A DNA stretch of 32,835 nucleotides from contig JASLEF010000063.1 of NCBI GenBank assembly GCA_030151245.1, forward strand, positions 1-32,835. The letters are read 5' to 3'. Below the pieces are notes generated by a model. That model ran no database searches. It was given only the letters and a program-made list of their open reading frames with translations, and was not told the origin of the DNA. Numbering within the stretch: position 1 is the first letter of the stretch; every line of letters starts with the position of its first letter. Position numbers and translations under genes: made by a program. Below are positions 25,580 through 32,478 of the stretch, piece by piece. Origin of the DNA: Ignatzschineria sp. (lineage in GTDB: Bacteria; Pseudomonadota; Gammaproteobacteria; Cardiobacteriales; Wohlfahrtiimonadaceae).

Positions 25580-26425
25580 ATGAAAAAAACAACTCTGCTC
25601 ATCGCTCTTTCAACGATAAGCCTATTTTCACAAGCTTTTGCACTGACCAATGAATGCCAGAAAATCGAAAATCCTTATTTACCGATTTATGATTCTAAAG
25701 AAACACGCCAAGAAATCTTTACGAACAATGGCCAATATATTCTTCAAATATTAAAACAAAATTCTATTGACTCTATTGATGAAACTAGACTAAACCTGCT
25801 ACTGACTTGCATGAGAGACTCAACTAAACTTGGCGATCCTGTCTCAGCTGTCGCATTCAGTAATATGCTGCTACAACTCGAGAAACAAGAAGCCTTAAAA
25901 GAAGCCTATCTCACTCGTATTATTGCAAACTCGCACCAACAATATGATGTTATGACAGATTTAAAACGCCTATTTCGACGTGTAGGACCTGATGATCAAG
26001 TGCTCGAAATGGCCTTTAAAGATAAAAATGACGCTGATTTTATCGAGATATTTTCCACAGAATCTCATCTTGCCGTCAGTGATGTTGAAGATCTTCAAAT
26101 GGCATTTAAGGACAACTGGGACAACATGCCGGCACTTGCAGCCTACTTACTAAATAATAGTAAAAAGGATTCTATCACAGAGATGCTCGGGATTATTACA
26201 CTCCAAGAACACAGTATTAACAACTTCAAAACCCACGAGAACAATTTAGAGGATCACCTCATTATCGCCGACTATCTCATGGATCATCTTGAATATCGCC
26301 CAAGCTATGAGTTCTCAAAATCCCTCTATGAAACAACACTCTCTCAAGGATCTGACTCTCAAAAATCCCATGCTAAAAAACAGCTAGAAACACTTGATGC
26401 TCTCTTTACTCAAAAGCATCAATAA
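25580..26425 (+). CDS. Exported protein of unknown function, helical
   Basis: I do not recognise this 281-residue protein. The frame opens upstream at a TTG (25532), but GAGGAGA 9 nt before the ATG at 25580 and the signal peptide that follows (MKKTTLLIALSTISLFSQAFA) fix the start. Cleavage is expected after Ala21. The mature part has two cysteines (Cys26 and Cys77), which could form a disulfide. It is rich in Leu/Ala/Glu/Lys helical segments of roughly 30-40 residues, resembling TPR/Sel1-like helical repeats without a clear consensus. There are no further membrane segments. It stands alone, with its own leader and a strong terminator, so it is likely a real monocistronic gene. Confidence 0.65.
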   Translation: MKKTTLLIALSTISLFSQAFALTNECQKIENPYLPIYDSKETRQEIFTNNGQYILQILKQNSIDSIDETRLNLLLTCMRDSTKLGDPVSAVAFSNMLLQLEKQEALKEAYLTRIIANSHQQYDVMTDLKRLFRRVGPDDQVLEMAFKDKNDADFIEIFSTESHLAVSDVEDLQMAFKDNWDNMPALAAYLLNNSKKDSITEMLGIITLQEHSINNFKTHENNLEDHLIIADYLMDHLEYRPSYEFSKSLYETTLSQGSDSQKSHAKKQLETLDALFTQKHQ

Positions 26426-26444
26426 AGTCGCTATCTCATCATTC

Positions 26445-26476
26445 AAAAAGCGTATTTCATAAAAATACGCTTTTTT
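26445..26476. terminator. Bidirectional terminator between convergent genes
   Basis: Perfect 13-bp arms AAAAAGCGTATTT (26445-26457) and AAATACGCTTTTT (26463-26475) with a 5-nt loop and T-run. It serves the unknown exported gene (+) and the PACE gene (-). Confidence 0.85.
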
Positions 26477-26516
26477 GTTTTTAACTATTCATGACTACTC
26501 ACAATAAGGCTTGTGT

Positions 26517-27020
26517 TCAAGGATCTTTCATTGTTTTTCTGAACCAGAGTACTTTACGAATCACATCATACAGCCAATTAAATATCACGGTATAAGGCAA
26601 GAAAAAGAGCAAAATCCCAATATCCATTAAAAATGCTGCCCACATCGTCATATTCAATAAGCCAGCAATCATTGGAACCGTCATAATAATTAACCCCAAT
26701 TCAAAAATAAGCGCGTGAATCACTCGTATCACAAAGCCTCGATCCTTTATAAAGGATCGAGTTATTCGATCAAACAAAATATTATAAACAAAATTCCAAA
26801 TAACGGCTGTTGTCGCAATCATAAGAGTCATCATCCCCATTTCAGAAAGGGAACGATTTAACAAGAATGCAAAGAGTGGCGCACAAATTAATAACGCAAT
26901 GGCTTCAAACAATATTGCATGCAAGACTCTCTCTTTAGAAGATCGATTCGTAGAATCATACGCCGGAAAAGAAGATAATAATGGTACTGTCTCATGATGG
27001 GGGCAAGGTTGTGCTTTCAT
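26517..27020 (-). CDS. PACE-family (AceI-like) efflux transporter
   Basis: Four-helix inner-membrane exporter of the proteobacterial antimicrobial compound efflux family, known for chlorhexidine/biocide or short polyamine export. From the ATG at 27018-27020, which has GAGGAG 7 nt upstream, the product is 167 residues. The open frame continues 52 codons upstream, but that stretch runs through the leader hairpin and lacks family sequence. Two BTP domains are visible: 31-86 (RVLHAILFEAIALL ... WNFVYNILFD) and 99-154 (RVIHALIFELGLIIMTVP ... FNWLYDVI), each with the family R-x-x-H-A-x-x-F-E motif. The N-terminal 28-residue polar tail is longer than in AceI. A 24-bp perfect palindrome encodes the linker between the domains. 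Confidence 0.88.
   Translation of the reverse strand: MKAQPCPHHETVPLLSSFPAYDSTNRSSKERVLHAILFEAIALLICAPLFAFLLNRSLSEMGMMTLMIATTAVIWNFVYNILFDRITRSFIKDRGFVIRVIHALIFELGLIIMTVPMIAGLLNMTMWAAFLMDIGILLFFLPYTVIFNWLYDVIRKVLWFRKTMKDP
26738..26761. repeat. 24-bp perfect palindrome inside the PACE gene
   Basis: The 12-base half CTCGATCCTTTA is followed directly by its exact reverse complement, with no spacer. It encodes the cytosolic linker near residues 87-95 (TRSFIKDRG) between the two BTP domains. Confidence 0.9.
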
Positions 27021-27062
27021 TGAAAACTCCTCTTGAAAAATCAATATCAAAAAATATGTGAT

Positions 27063-27126
27063 CTTCCCCTTTTTATTTGCAAATGATGGCATTGCTTCAT
27101 TTTTTTTAGGCAAATAAAAAGGGAAG
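27063..27126 (-). promoter_or_regulatory. Long leader hairpin overlapping the upstream terminator
   Basis: A 17-bp stem with one bulged C: 27063-27080 pairs with 27110-27126, and AAATGA/TCATTT adds six pairs further in. On the minus strand its 5' arm contains both the 3' arm of the terminator at 27121-27150 and that terminator's T-run, so the two structures exclude each other. It lies 43 bp before the PACE start. Confidence 0.55.
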
Positions 27127-27150
27127 TCCGTAGTGTTAACGGGACTCCCC
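27112..27150 (-). terminator. Terminator of the unknown gene 27195-27707
   Basis: Minus strand: GGGGAGTCC pairs with GGACTTCCC (including one G-U pair), with GT/AC inside, and is followed by TTTTTATTT. It ends the transcript about 45-80 nt after the stop. Confidence 0.65.
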
Positions 27151-27194
27151 AGAAGCTTTATTGTAGAATAATTCATGACTAAAAGTCTAGTTTT

Positions 27195-27707
27195 CTATTC
27201 CAATCCCTTCATATCAATATTCTGTAAAATATCTCTCATACTTTCAGGCGAAATCTTTAATAATGTAGTACTTTCACCACTATCATCTTCAAAGATAAGC
27301 CCTGCGATATCACGATCCAGCATCATAATTCGAACTTTCGCACTCCCGGAACTGTCAGGAAATTCTTCTTCAATCTCCTCATTTGTTTGAATTGTGATCT
27401 TCCGAATGTGCTGAATATAGAGTTGCTTCTCTTCTAAAAACTCCCAGCGATAATACTGTCTTAATTTAAAGCTATCTACATAATCCTTTAGAATGTAGAT
27501 ATCTAACCCTTCTCCATTTTTTTGTAAAATAGACATATTTAACAATGAAGTATCACCTTCCGCCACGGCAACAGCCCAAACACCATAAAGATCGGATTGT
27601 GTCACCTTCTCCTTATAATAAAAACCATCTTGCTCTTCAGTTACACCCACATTTAATAAAAGCCCCAAAGCTATTAATCCCGCAATGATATATCGACAGA
27701 TCCGCAT
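27195..27707 (-). CDS. Exported protein of unknown function
   Basis: I do not recognise this 170-residue protein. The first 20 or so residues (MRICRYIIAGLIALGLLLNVGV) form a signal peptide or a single N-terminal membrane segment. The rest is acidic, with alternating polar/hydrophobic patterns suggesting beta strands. A DLYGVWAV segment near residue 40 is reminiscent of the LxGxW opening of secreted lipocalin-like beta-barrel domains, but this is only a visual resemblance. No Cys follows the signal, so it is not a lipoprotein. AGGAG lies 6 nt before the ATG. It lies between groEL and the PACE gene on the same strand but is bounded by terminators on both sides, so it is likely monocistronic. 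Confidence 0.6.
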   Translation of the reverse strand: MRICRYIIAGLIALGLLLNVGVTEEQDGFYYKEKVTQSDLYGVWAVAVAEGDTSLLNMSILQKNGEGLDIYILKDYVDSFKLRQYYRWEFLEEKQLYIQHIRKITIQTNEEIEEEFPDSSGSAKVRIMMLDRDIAGLIFEDDSGESTTLLKISPESMRDILQNIDMKGLE

Positions 27708-27773
27708 CTTCTACTCCTAAAAAAATGCCTTCAAAAATAATAGAGATAATTCAATATACTATTACTGAAGAAT

Positions 27774-27806
27774 AAAAAAGAGATACCGTTTTCACGATAT
27801 CTCTTT
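27774..27806 (-). terminator. Terminator of groES-groEL
   Basis: Perfect 9-bp arms AAAGAGATA (27777-27785) and TATCTCTTT (27798-27806). The minus strand continues into TTTTTT. Confidence 0.75.
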
Positions 27807-27850
27807 ATCTTCACTAATCTGAAGATTTATCTACAGCGGTAATCTTTCGA

Positions 27851-29491
27851 TTACATCATGCCAGGCATTCCACCCATGCCGCCCATTCCACCCATATCAG
27901 GCATTCCGCCATCTTTCGCTGGAAGGTCTGCAATCATGCACTCAGTTGTGATAATGAGTGATGCTACTGACGCTGCATTTTGGATTGCTGAACGAGTCAC
28001 TTTAGTTGGGTCAAGGATTCCCATTTCAACCATATCGCCGTACTCACCTGTTGCTGCGTTATAACCGAATGAATCTTTACCTTCTTTCACAGCATTAAGC
28101 ACAACATCTGCTGGCTCACCTGCGTTTGTCACAATTTGACGAAGTGGCTCTTCCATCGCACGAAGTGCAACGCGGATACCCGCATCTTGTTCATCATTAT
28201 CGCCTTTAAGATCCGTAATACGTGTTAATGCACGAACAAGTGCAACACCACCACCAGGGACGATACCTTCTTCAACTGCTGCGCGAGTTGCGTGTAACGC
28301 ATCTTCAACACGTACTTTTTTCTCTTTCATCTCAACTTCTGTTGCCGCACCCACTTGGATTACAGCAACACCACCTGCGAGTTTCGCAACGCGCTCTTGA
28401 AGTTTCTCTTTATCGTACTCTGAAGTTGCTTCTTCGATTTGTTGCTGAATTTGCGCAACACGAGCATCAATCACAGTTTTGTCACCATTACCGTCAACGA
28501 TAGTAGTAGTTTCTTTATCAACAACGACACGTTTGGCGATACCAAGATCTTCAACTGTTGCTTTCTCAAGGCTCATTCCAAGCTCTTCAGAAATCACTGT
28601 CCCGCCTGTTAAGATTGCGATATCTTCAAGCATTGCTTTACGGCGATCACCAAAACCAGGGGCTTTAACCGCAGCAACTTTTACGATACCACGCATATTG
28701 TTGATCACAAGTGTTGCCAGAGCTTCACCTTCAACATCTTCTGCAACGATTAGAAGTGGACGCCCTGCTTTTGCAACTTCTTCTAAAACAGTGATCATCT
28801 CACGGATATTACCGATTTTTTTATCACAAAGAAGAACAAATGGGTCTTCAAGTTCTGCGGCCATTGATTCTTGGTTATTGATGAAATATGGCGATAAATA
28901 ACCACGGTCAAACTGCATACCTTCAACTGTTTCAAGAGAGTTCTCTAAACCCGAACCTTCTTCAACAGTGATAACACCCTCTTTACCAACAATTCTCATT
29001 GCTTCAGCAATAATTTCACCCACTTCTTTATCTGAGTTTGCTGAAATCGTCCCAACTTGTGCGATTGATTTATCATCTTCACATGGTTTAGAAATTGCAC
29101 GGAGCTCATCAACTGCTGCTGCAACCGCTTTATCGATACCACGCTTGATATCCATTGGGTTCATACCCGCTGCAACGGCTTTCATTCCTTCACGAACGAT
29201 CGCTTGCGCAAGAACTGTCGCAGTTGTTGTACCATCACCTGCAGTATCTGCAGTCTTTGAAGATACTTCACGCACCATTTGCGCACCCATATTTTCGAAC
29301 TTATCTTCAAGCTCAATCTCACGCGCAACAGAAACACCATCTTTAGTCACAACCGGTGCTCCGAAGCTTTTGTCTAATACAACGTTACGACCTTTTGGTC
29401 CTAAAGTTACTTTTACAGCGTTTGCAAGAGTGTTGATACCTGCAACCATTTTTTTACGAGCATCTTCGCCAAAACGAACTTCTTTTGCCAT
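27851..29491 (-). CDS. groL: Chaperonin GroEL (Hsp60)
   Basis: Tetradecameric ATP-driven cytosolic chaperonin working with GroES. The 546 residues match the family (548 in E. coli). The start MAKEVRFGEDARKKMVAG, the ATP-site motif VTLGPKGRNVVLDKSFG, DGTTTATVLAQ and the C-terminal GGMGGMGGMPGMM tail are all present. SD AAGGA precedes the ATG. groES lies 114 bp upstream on the same strand, an unusually AT-rich spacer that contains inverted repeats. A terminator follows about 45 bp after the stop. Confidence 0.99.
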   Translation of the reverse strand: MAKEVRFGEDARKKMVAGINTLANAVKVTLGPKGRNVVLDKSFGAPVVTKDGVSVAREIELEDKFENMGAQMVREVSSKTADTAGDGTTTATVLAQAIVREGMKAVAAGMNPMDIKRGIDKAVAAAVDELRAISKPCEDDKSIAQVGTISANSDKEVGEIIAEAMRIVGKEGVITVEEGSGLENSLETVEGMQFDRGYLSPYFINNQESMAAELEDPFVLLCDKKIGNIREMITVLEEVAKAGRPLLIVAEDVEGEALATLVINNMRGIVKVAAVKAPGFGDRRKAMLEDIAILTGGTVISEELGMSLEKATVEDLGIAKRVVVDKETTTIVDGNGDKTVIDARVAQIQQQIEEATSEYDKEKLQERVAKLAGGVAVIQVGAATEVEMKEKKVRVEDALHATRAAVEEGIVPGGGVALVRALTRITDLKGDNDEQDAGIRVALRAMEEPLRQIVTNAGEPADVVLNAVKEGKDSFGYNAATGEYGDMVEMGILDPTKVTRSAIQNAASVASLIITTECMIADLPAKDGGMPDMGGMGGMGGMPGMM

Positions 29492-29605
29492 ATCTATATA
29501 TTCCTTCTAATTTTAATTCTTAGTTAACTTGTTTTTAAAGATTTATCTCTTCAAGATTTAAATCTTTATAAATCAAATAATGGATCTACTCTACGTGAAA
29601 TCGTA

Positions 29606-29896
29606 TTAAGCTTCGATAACCGCCATGATCTCATCTTCACGCATAACTAAAAGCTCTTCACCAGCCATTTCAACTTCAGAGCCTGAGAATTTACCGAAAA
29701 GAACTTTATCGCCCACTTTCACATCAAGCGCTTTAACTTCGCCACTTGCCAGAACTTTACCGTTACCTACTGCAAGCACAACACCACGTGATGGTTTCTC
29801 TGTTGCTGTACCAGGAAGAACGATACCACCTGCTGTTTTAAGCTCTTCTTCTTCGCGTTTGATGATCACTCGGTCATGTAAAGGACGTAATTTCAT
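29606..29896 (-). CDS. groS: Co-chaperonin GroES (Hsp10)
   Basis: Heptameric lid of the GroEL chamber. The 96 residues are the usual length (97 in E. coli). MKLRPLHDRVIIKREEEE opens the protein; TAGGIVLPGTATEKPSRG is the mobile GroEL-binding loop (about 21-38), and GDKVLFGKFSG and LVMREDEIMAVIE are conserved strands. SD GAGGA. It leads the groES-groEL operon and is driven by a clear sigma-32-type promoter upstream (30036-30063). Confidence 0.99.
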   Translation of the reverse strand: MKLRPLHDRVIIKREEEELKTAGGIVLPGTATEKPSRGVVLAVGNGKVLASGEVKALDVKVGDKVLFGKFSGSEVEMAGEELLVMREDEIMAVIEA

Positions 29897-29943
29897 AGTT
29901 TGTTCCTCATTAAAAGATTCGTTAATCTAATATGGTTAATTTA

Positions 29944-29970
29944 TTTATAATATCTTGTGGCTTTTGCCAA
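29944..29970 (-). promoter_or_regulatory. Possible second, housekeeping promoter of groES
   Basis: Minus strand TTGGCA (29965-29970) and TATAAA (29944-29949) with a short 15-bp spacer. It could supply basal expression. Confidence 0.3.
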
Positions 29971-30035
29971 GCTTCTCACGTTAAATTCTCCGTGAAACGC
30001 ATTGAAAAGAACAAGAATTCTTTCTACGTTATAAT

Positions 30036-30063
30036 ATGTGGGGACAAATTTTTTTGATTCAAG
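30036..30063 (-). promoter_or_regulatory. Sigma-32 heat-shock promoter of groES-groEL
   Basis: Minus strand: -35 CTTGAAT (30057-30063), 13-bp spacer, -10 CCCCACAT (30036-30043), nearly the RpoH consensus CTTGAAA-N13-CCCCATNT. The predicted leader is about 130 nt. No CIRCE element (HrcA site) is seen. This is the main content of the 330-bp gap 29897-30226. Confidence 0.75.
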
Positions 30064-30069
30064 GAGGAA

Positions 30070-30092
30070 AGTCAAATTTATAGCATTTGACT
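30070..30092. promoter_or_regulatory. Inverted repeat between groES and the DinF-type MATE gene
   Basis: Perfect arms AGTCAAAT-N7-ATTTGACT (30070-30077, 30085-30092). It lies 6 bp upstream of the sigma-32 -35 box and about 135 bp upstream of the divergent MATE gene; it has the shape of an operator. Confidence 0.45.
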
Positions 30093-30226
30093 AAAAATTA
30101 GACAACAAAACCCCTCTCTTTTAAAATCTTGCTAACCCCCTATTTCTATCTCCTCAAAAACAATATCATCTTTGTTGTGGAGCGATGCTCTTCTCATTAT
30201 TTATAAGGTTAAACTCGATTCTCTAG

Positions 30227-31582
30227 ATGCTCACTTCTATGATTACAGCTTGGCGGAACTTCTCGATTCATCAAAAAGTTTGGGCGCTCACCCTACCAAT
30301 GATCCTCTCTAATATCTCTGTGCCTCTAGTAGGAACGGTTGATACTATGATTGTCGGGCATCTTAATAGCGCCAATGACATGGCCAGTGTCGGCATTGGG
30401 AGTAGTATTTATGTTTTTCTCGTGGCAATTCTTAACTTTCTACGTATGGGAACGACAGGATTTACAGCACAAGCTTACGGCAATCATAACGGCACTCAAA
30501 TTCGTCAAATTCTTTTACAAGGATTACTACTTGCGCTTGGATTAGCGATTCTTCTTGGAATTTTAGCAATGCCTATTTCCAAGTTAGCCTTTATCGTGAT
30601 GAACCCTGATCCTGAACTTTATTCCGGCGCTTCTAGCTTCTTCTACTGGCGACTTTTAGGAACGCCAGCAGCCCTGATGAATTTTGCATTAATAGGTTGG
30701 TTTCTCGGCATGCAGACCGCCCGTATTCCCTTTTATATGCTCATCCTCACCAATATTACCAATGTATTACTCACGTTATTCTTCCTTACCCAACTTAATA
30801 TGGGAATTATCGGTGTAGCAAAAGCGGCTGTTCTCTCGGAATGGCTAGGTTTGATCGTGGGACTCTGCTTTTTACCACCACTCTTAAAAAAACAACAAGG
30901 TCAATGGCTTCTTACCGCCTTAAAAAAGTGGCATCGTTGGAAACCTCTTCTCTTTGTCAATCGTGATATCTTCATCCGTAGTCTTACGCTGCATTTCGCT
31001 TTTTTTCTTGTCACATTACAAGGTTCTAGATTAGGGGGTGACACCGTTGCGGCGAATATGATTATTCTCAATGGATTACTCATTATGGCCTATCTTCTAG
31101 ATGGTTTTGCCCATGCTATAGAAGCATTAACCGGCAAGGCCATTGGAGAACGATCGAGCCAAGAACTCTCTTCGGTGATGATTGTTGCTGGGGGGTGGGC
31201 TTTGATAATTAGTCTCTTATTTATGATCGCTTTTATGCTTTTTGGAAGAGAGTTTATTAACCTTATCTCCAATATCCCCGAGGTTAGAGCAACTGCTTAT
31301 CCTCTCATTCCTTACTTGACTTTATTACCGCTAATCTCTGTCTGGAGCTACCTCTTAGATGGTCTCTTTATTGGCGCAACAAAAGCTAAAGAGATGCGTA
31401 ATGCGATGCTACTCGCTTTTGCCATCGCATTGCCTATTGGATGGCTCTTATTACCACTAAAAAATGATGGGTTATGGATAACCTTTCTCCTTTTTATGCT
31501 ACTTCGAGGTATCATCATGATGATTGCAGCCTATCGTATTCAGCAAAAAAATGAATGGATAACATCACCTCAATCTCATTAA
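30227..31582 (+). CDS. dinF: MATE family transporter, DinF-type
   Basis: Inner-membrane MATE exporter of the DinF branch. Length 451, about 12 membrane helices. Conserved parts are WALTLPMILSNISVPLVGTVDTMIVGHL (about 19-46), LRMGTTGFTAQAYG, LDGFAHAIEALTGKAIG in the second half and LLDGLFIGATKAKEMRNAML. The arrangement matches DinF rather than NorM, but its substrate is not known; the symbol reflects family resemblance. A second ATG at 30239 (MITAW) is a possible alternative start; neither has a strong SD. It stands alone. No terminator follows immediately: the next one on this strand is at 31831-31859, implying a 3' region of about 280 nt or a separate RNA there. Confidence 0.87.
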   Translation: MLTSMITAWRNFSIHQKVWALTLPMILSNISVPLVGTVDTMIVGHLNSANDMASVGIGSSIYVFLVAILNFLRMGTTGFTAQAYGNHNGTQIRQILLQGLLLALGLAILLGILAMPISKLAFIVMNPDPELYSGASSFFYWRLLGTPAALMNFALIGWFLGMQTARIPFYMLILTNITNVLLTLFFLTQLNMGIIGVAKAAVLSEWLGLIVGLCFLPPLLKKQQGQWLLTALKKWHRWKPLLFVNRDIFIRSLTLHFAFFLVTLQGSRLGGDTVAANMIILNGLLIMAYLLDGFAHAIEALTGKAIGERSSQELSSVMIVAGGWALIISLLFMIAFMLFGREFINLISNIPEVRATAYPLIPYLTLLPLISVWSYLLDGLFIGATKAKEMRNAMLLAFAIALPIGWLLLPLKNDGLWITFLLFMLLRGIIMMIAAYRIQQKNEWITSPQSH

Positions 31583-31652
31583 TCCATAATGCCACCAACC
31601 CTCACGAATGGGGCTCTATGACGAATCATAAAATTAATTTAAAAAATTCTTG

Positions 31653-31680
31653 GATTCAGATTCAGATTCGGATTCGGATT
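31653..31680. repeat. Hexamer tandem repeat (GATTCA/GATTCG)
   Basis: Two copies of GATTCA are followed by two of GATTCG and a partial GATT, 28 bp in all. It ends 11 bp before a TATAAA, so it covers the -35 zone of the possible promoter at 31692. Confidence 0.9.
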
Positions 31681-31703
31681 AAAAGCTCTTCTATAAAGCG
31701 CAG

Positions 31704-31859
31704 TACATGATGGGGAAGAAATCTTGCAAACATTTATCATTTATATAGCAAGAGTCATTACAGATATTCTTAATACAAAAGAACGATAGAACTGCTATAT
31801 GGTCCTTTTCATCCCATCATGCTAGATAGAAAAAAAGCACGTCTAATACGTGCTTTTTT
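31704..31859 (+). ncRNA. Candidate structured small RNA or structured 3' UTR
   Basis: A nested inverted-repeat structure: outer arms CATGATGGG (31706-31714) and CCCATCATG (31813-31821), inner arms ATATAGCA (31743-31750) and TGCTATAT (31793-31800), plus partial GAAgAA/TTTTC pairing beside the outer stem. TATAAA at 31692-31697 would start transcription about 8 bp before the outer stem, and a 12-bp terminator closes the unit at 31831-31859. No open frame explains it. No known RNA family is recognised. It could instead be the end of the dinF-like mRNA, or a small MITE whose outer arms are terminal repeats. Confidence 0.35.
31831..31859. terminator. Bidirectional terminator shared by rppH and the candidate RNA
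   Basis: Perfect 12-bp arms AAAAAAGCACGT (31831-31842) and ACGTGCTTTTTT (31848-31859) with a 5-nt loop. On the minus strand the right arm lies inside the last codons of rppH and the stop codon is in the loop. Confidence 0.85.
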
Positions 31860-32478
31860 CAATAATAATACTTCTCTCTTCATAAGAAATGGTTTTTCGA
31901 CCATTACTCTCTTTATAGCTACTCTTACGAGACTGCATTCTAAAGAGCGAATGACGCCGTCTTGATCGAAGCTCTTTGGGCTTCTTTGGCAACGTATTCT
32001 CAAAGACTAAAGGAGCAAGTTCTGTGAGCGCTTTATCATATACTTTACGTTTAAAATGAATCACATCGCGCAATGGTAACCAATAATCAACCCACTTATA
32101 TAGATCAAACTCGGGTTGGTCGACCGCATTCAGATTAAAATCATCTTCTGTCCCCACAAATTCAAGCATGAACCAGACCTGTTTTTGGCCGATACATGTT
32201 CGCTCACTTGTAGGATTTCGGCGAATCAGATTATGTGGTAAACGATAACGTAACCAACGATCTGTTCGTCCTAAAATCTTAATATGTTCAGGGCGTAATC
32301 CAACTTCCTCATAAAGCTCTCTATACATGGCGTCTTCTGGTGTCTCATTCGGATCTATTCCGCCTTGCGGAAATTGCCAAGCATCCAATTGACCGATGCG
32401 ATGACCCCAGAAAAGCTGCTGATTTTGATTACACAATATGATTCCAACGTTTGCTCGAAAGCCATCATTGTCTATCAT
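31843..32478 (-). CDS. rppH: RNA pyrophosphohydrolase RppH
   Basis: Nudix hydrolase that converts 5'-triphosphate ends of mRNAs to monophosphate and so triggers RNase E decay. Length 211 (176 in E. coli). The start MIDNDGFRANVGIILCN and WQFPQGGI are family-typical. The Nudix box is at 39-61 (GGIDPNETPEDAMYRELYEEVGL, with all catalytic Gly/Glu/Arg positions). CIGQKQVWFMLEF and the C-terminal PEFDLYKWVDYWLPLRDVIHFKRKVY match E. coli. The last 45 or so residues are a basic, Ser/Arg-rich tail not present in E. coli. The final codons and stop overlap the terminator hairpin. ptsP/lgt neighbours seen elsewhere are absent. Confidence 0.94.
   Translation of the reverse strand: MIDNDGFRANVGIILCNQNQQLFWGHRIGQLDAWQFPQGGIDPNETPEDAMYRELYEEVGLRPEHIKILGRTDRWLRYRLPHNLIRRNPTSERTCIGQKQVWFMLEFVGTEDDFNLNAVDQPEFDLYKWVDYWLPLRDVIHFKRKVYDKALTELAPLVFENTLPKKPKELRSRRRHSLFRMQSRKSSYKESNGRKTISYEERSIIIEKSTY

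Noticed and set aside
27021..27176. 52-codon N-terminal extension of the PACE protein
   Set aside because: It reads through the leader hairpin and terminator region, has no family similarity, and the start at 27020 has a strong SD.
27858..29510. Long plus-strand open frames opposite groEL
   Set aside because: Shadows of a strongly biased coding strand; no SD, no recognisable protein and groEL is unambiguous.
29897..30226. CIRCE/HrcA operator upstream of groES
   Set aside because: No TTAGCACTC-N9-GAGTGCTAA or close variant; the RpoH-type promoter explains heat control instead.
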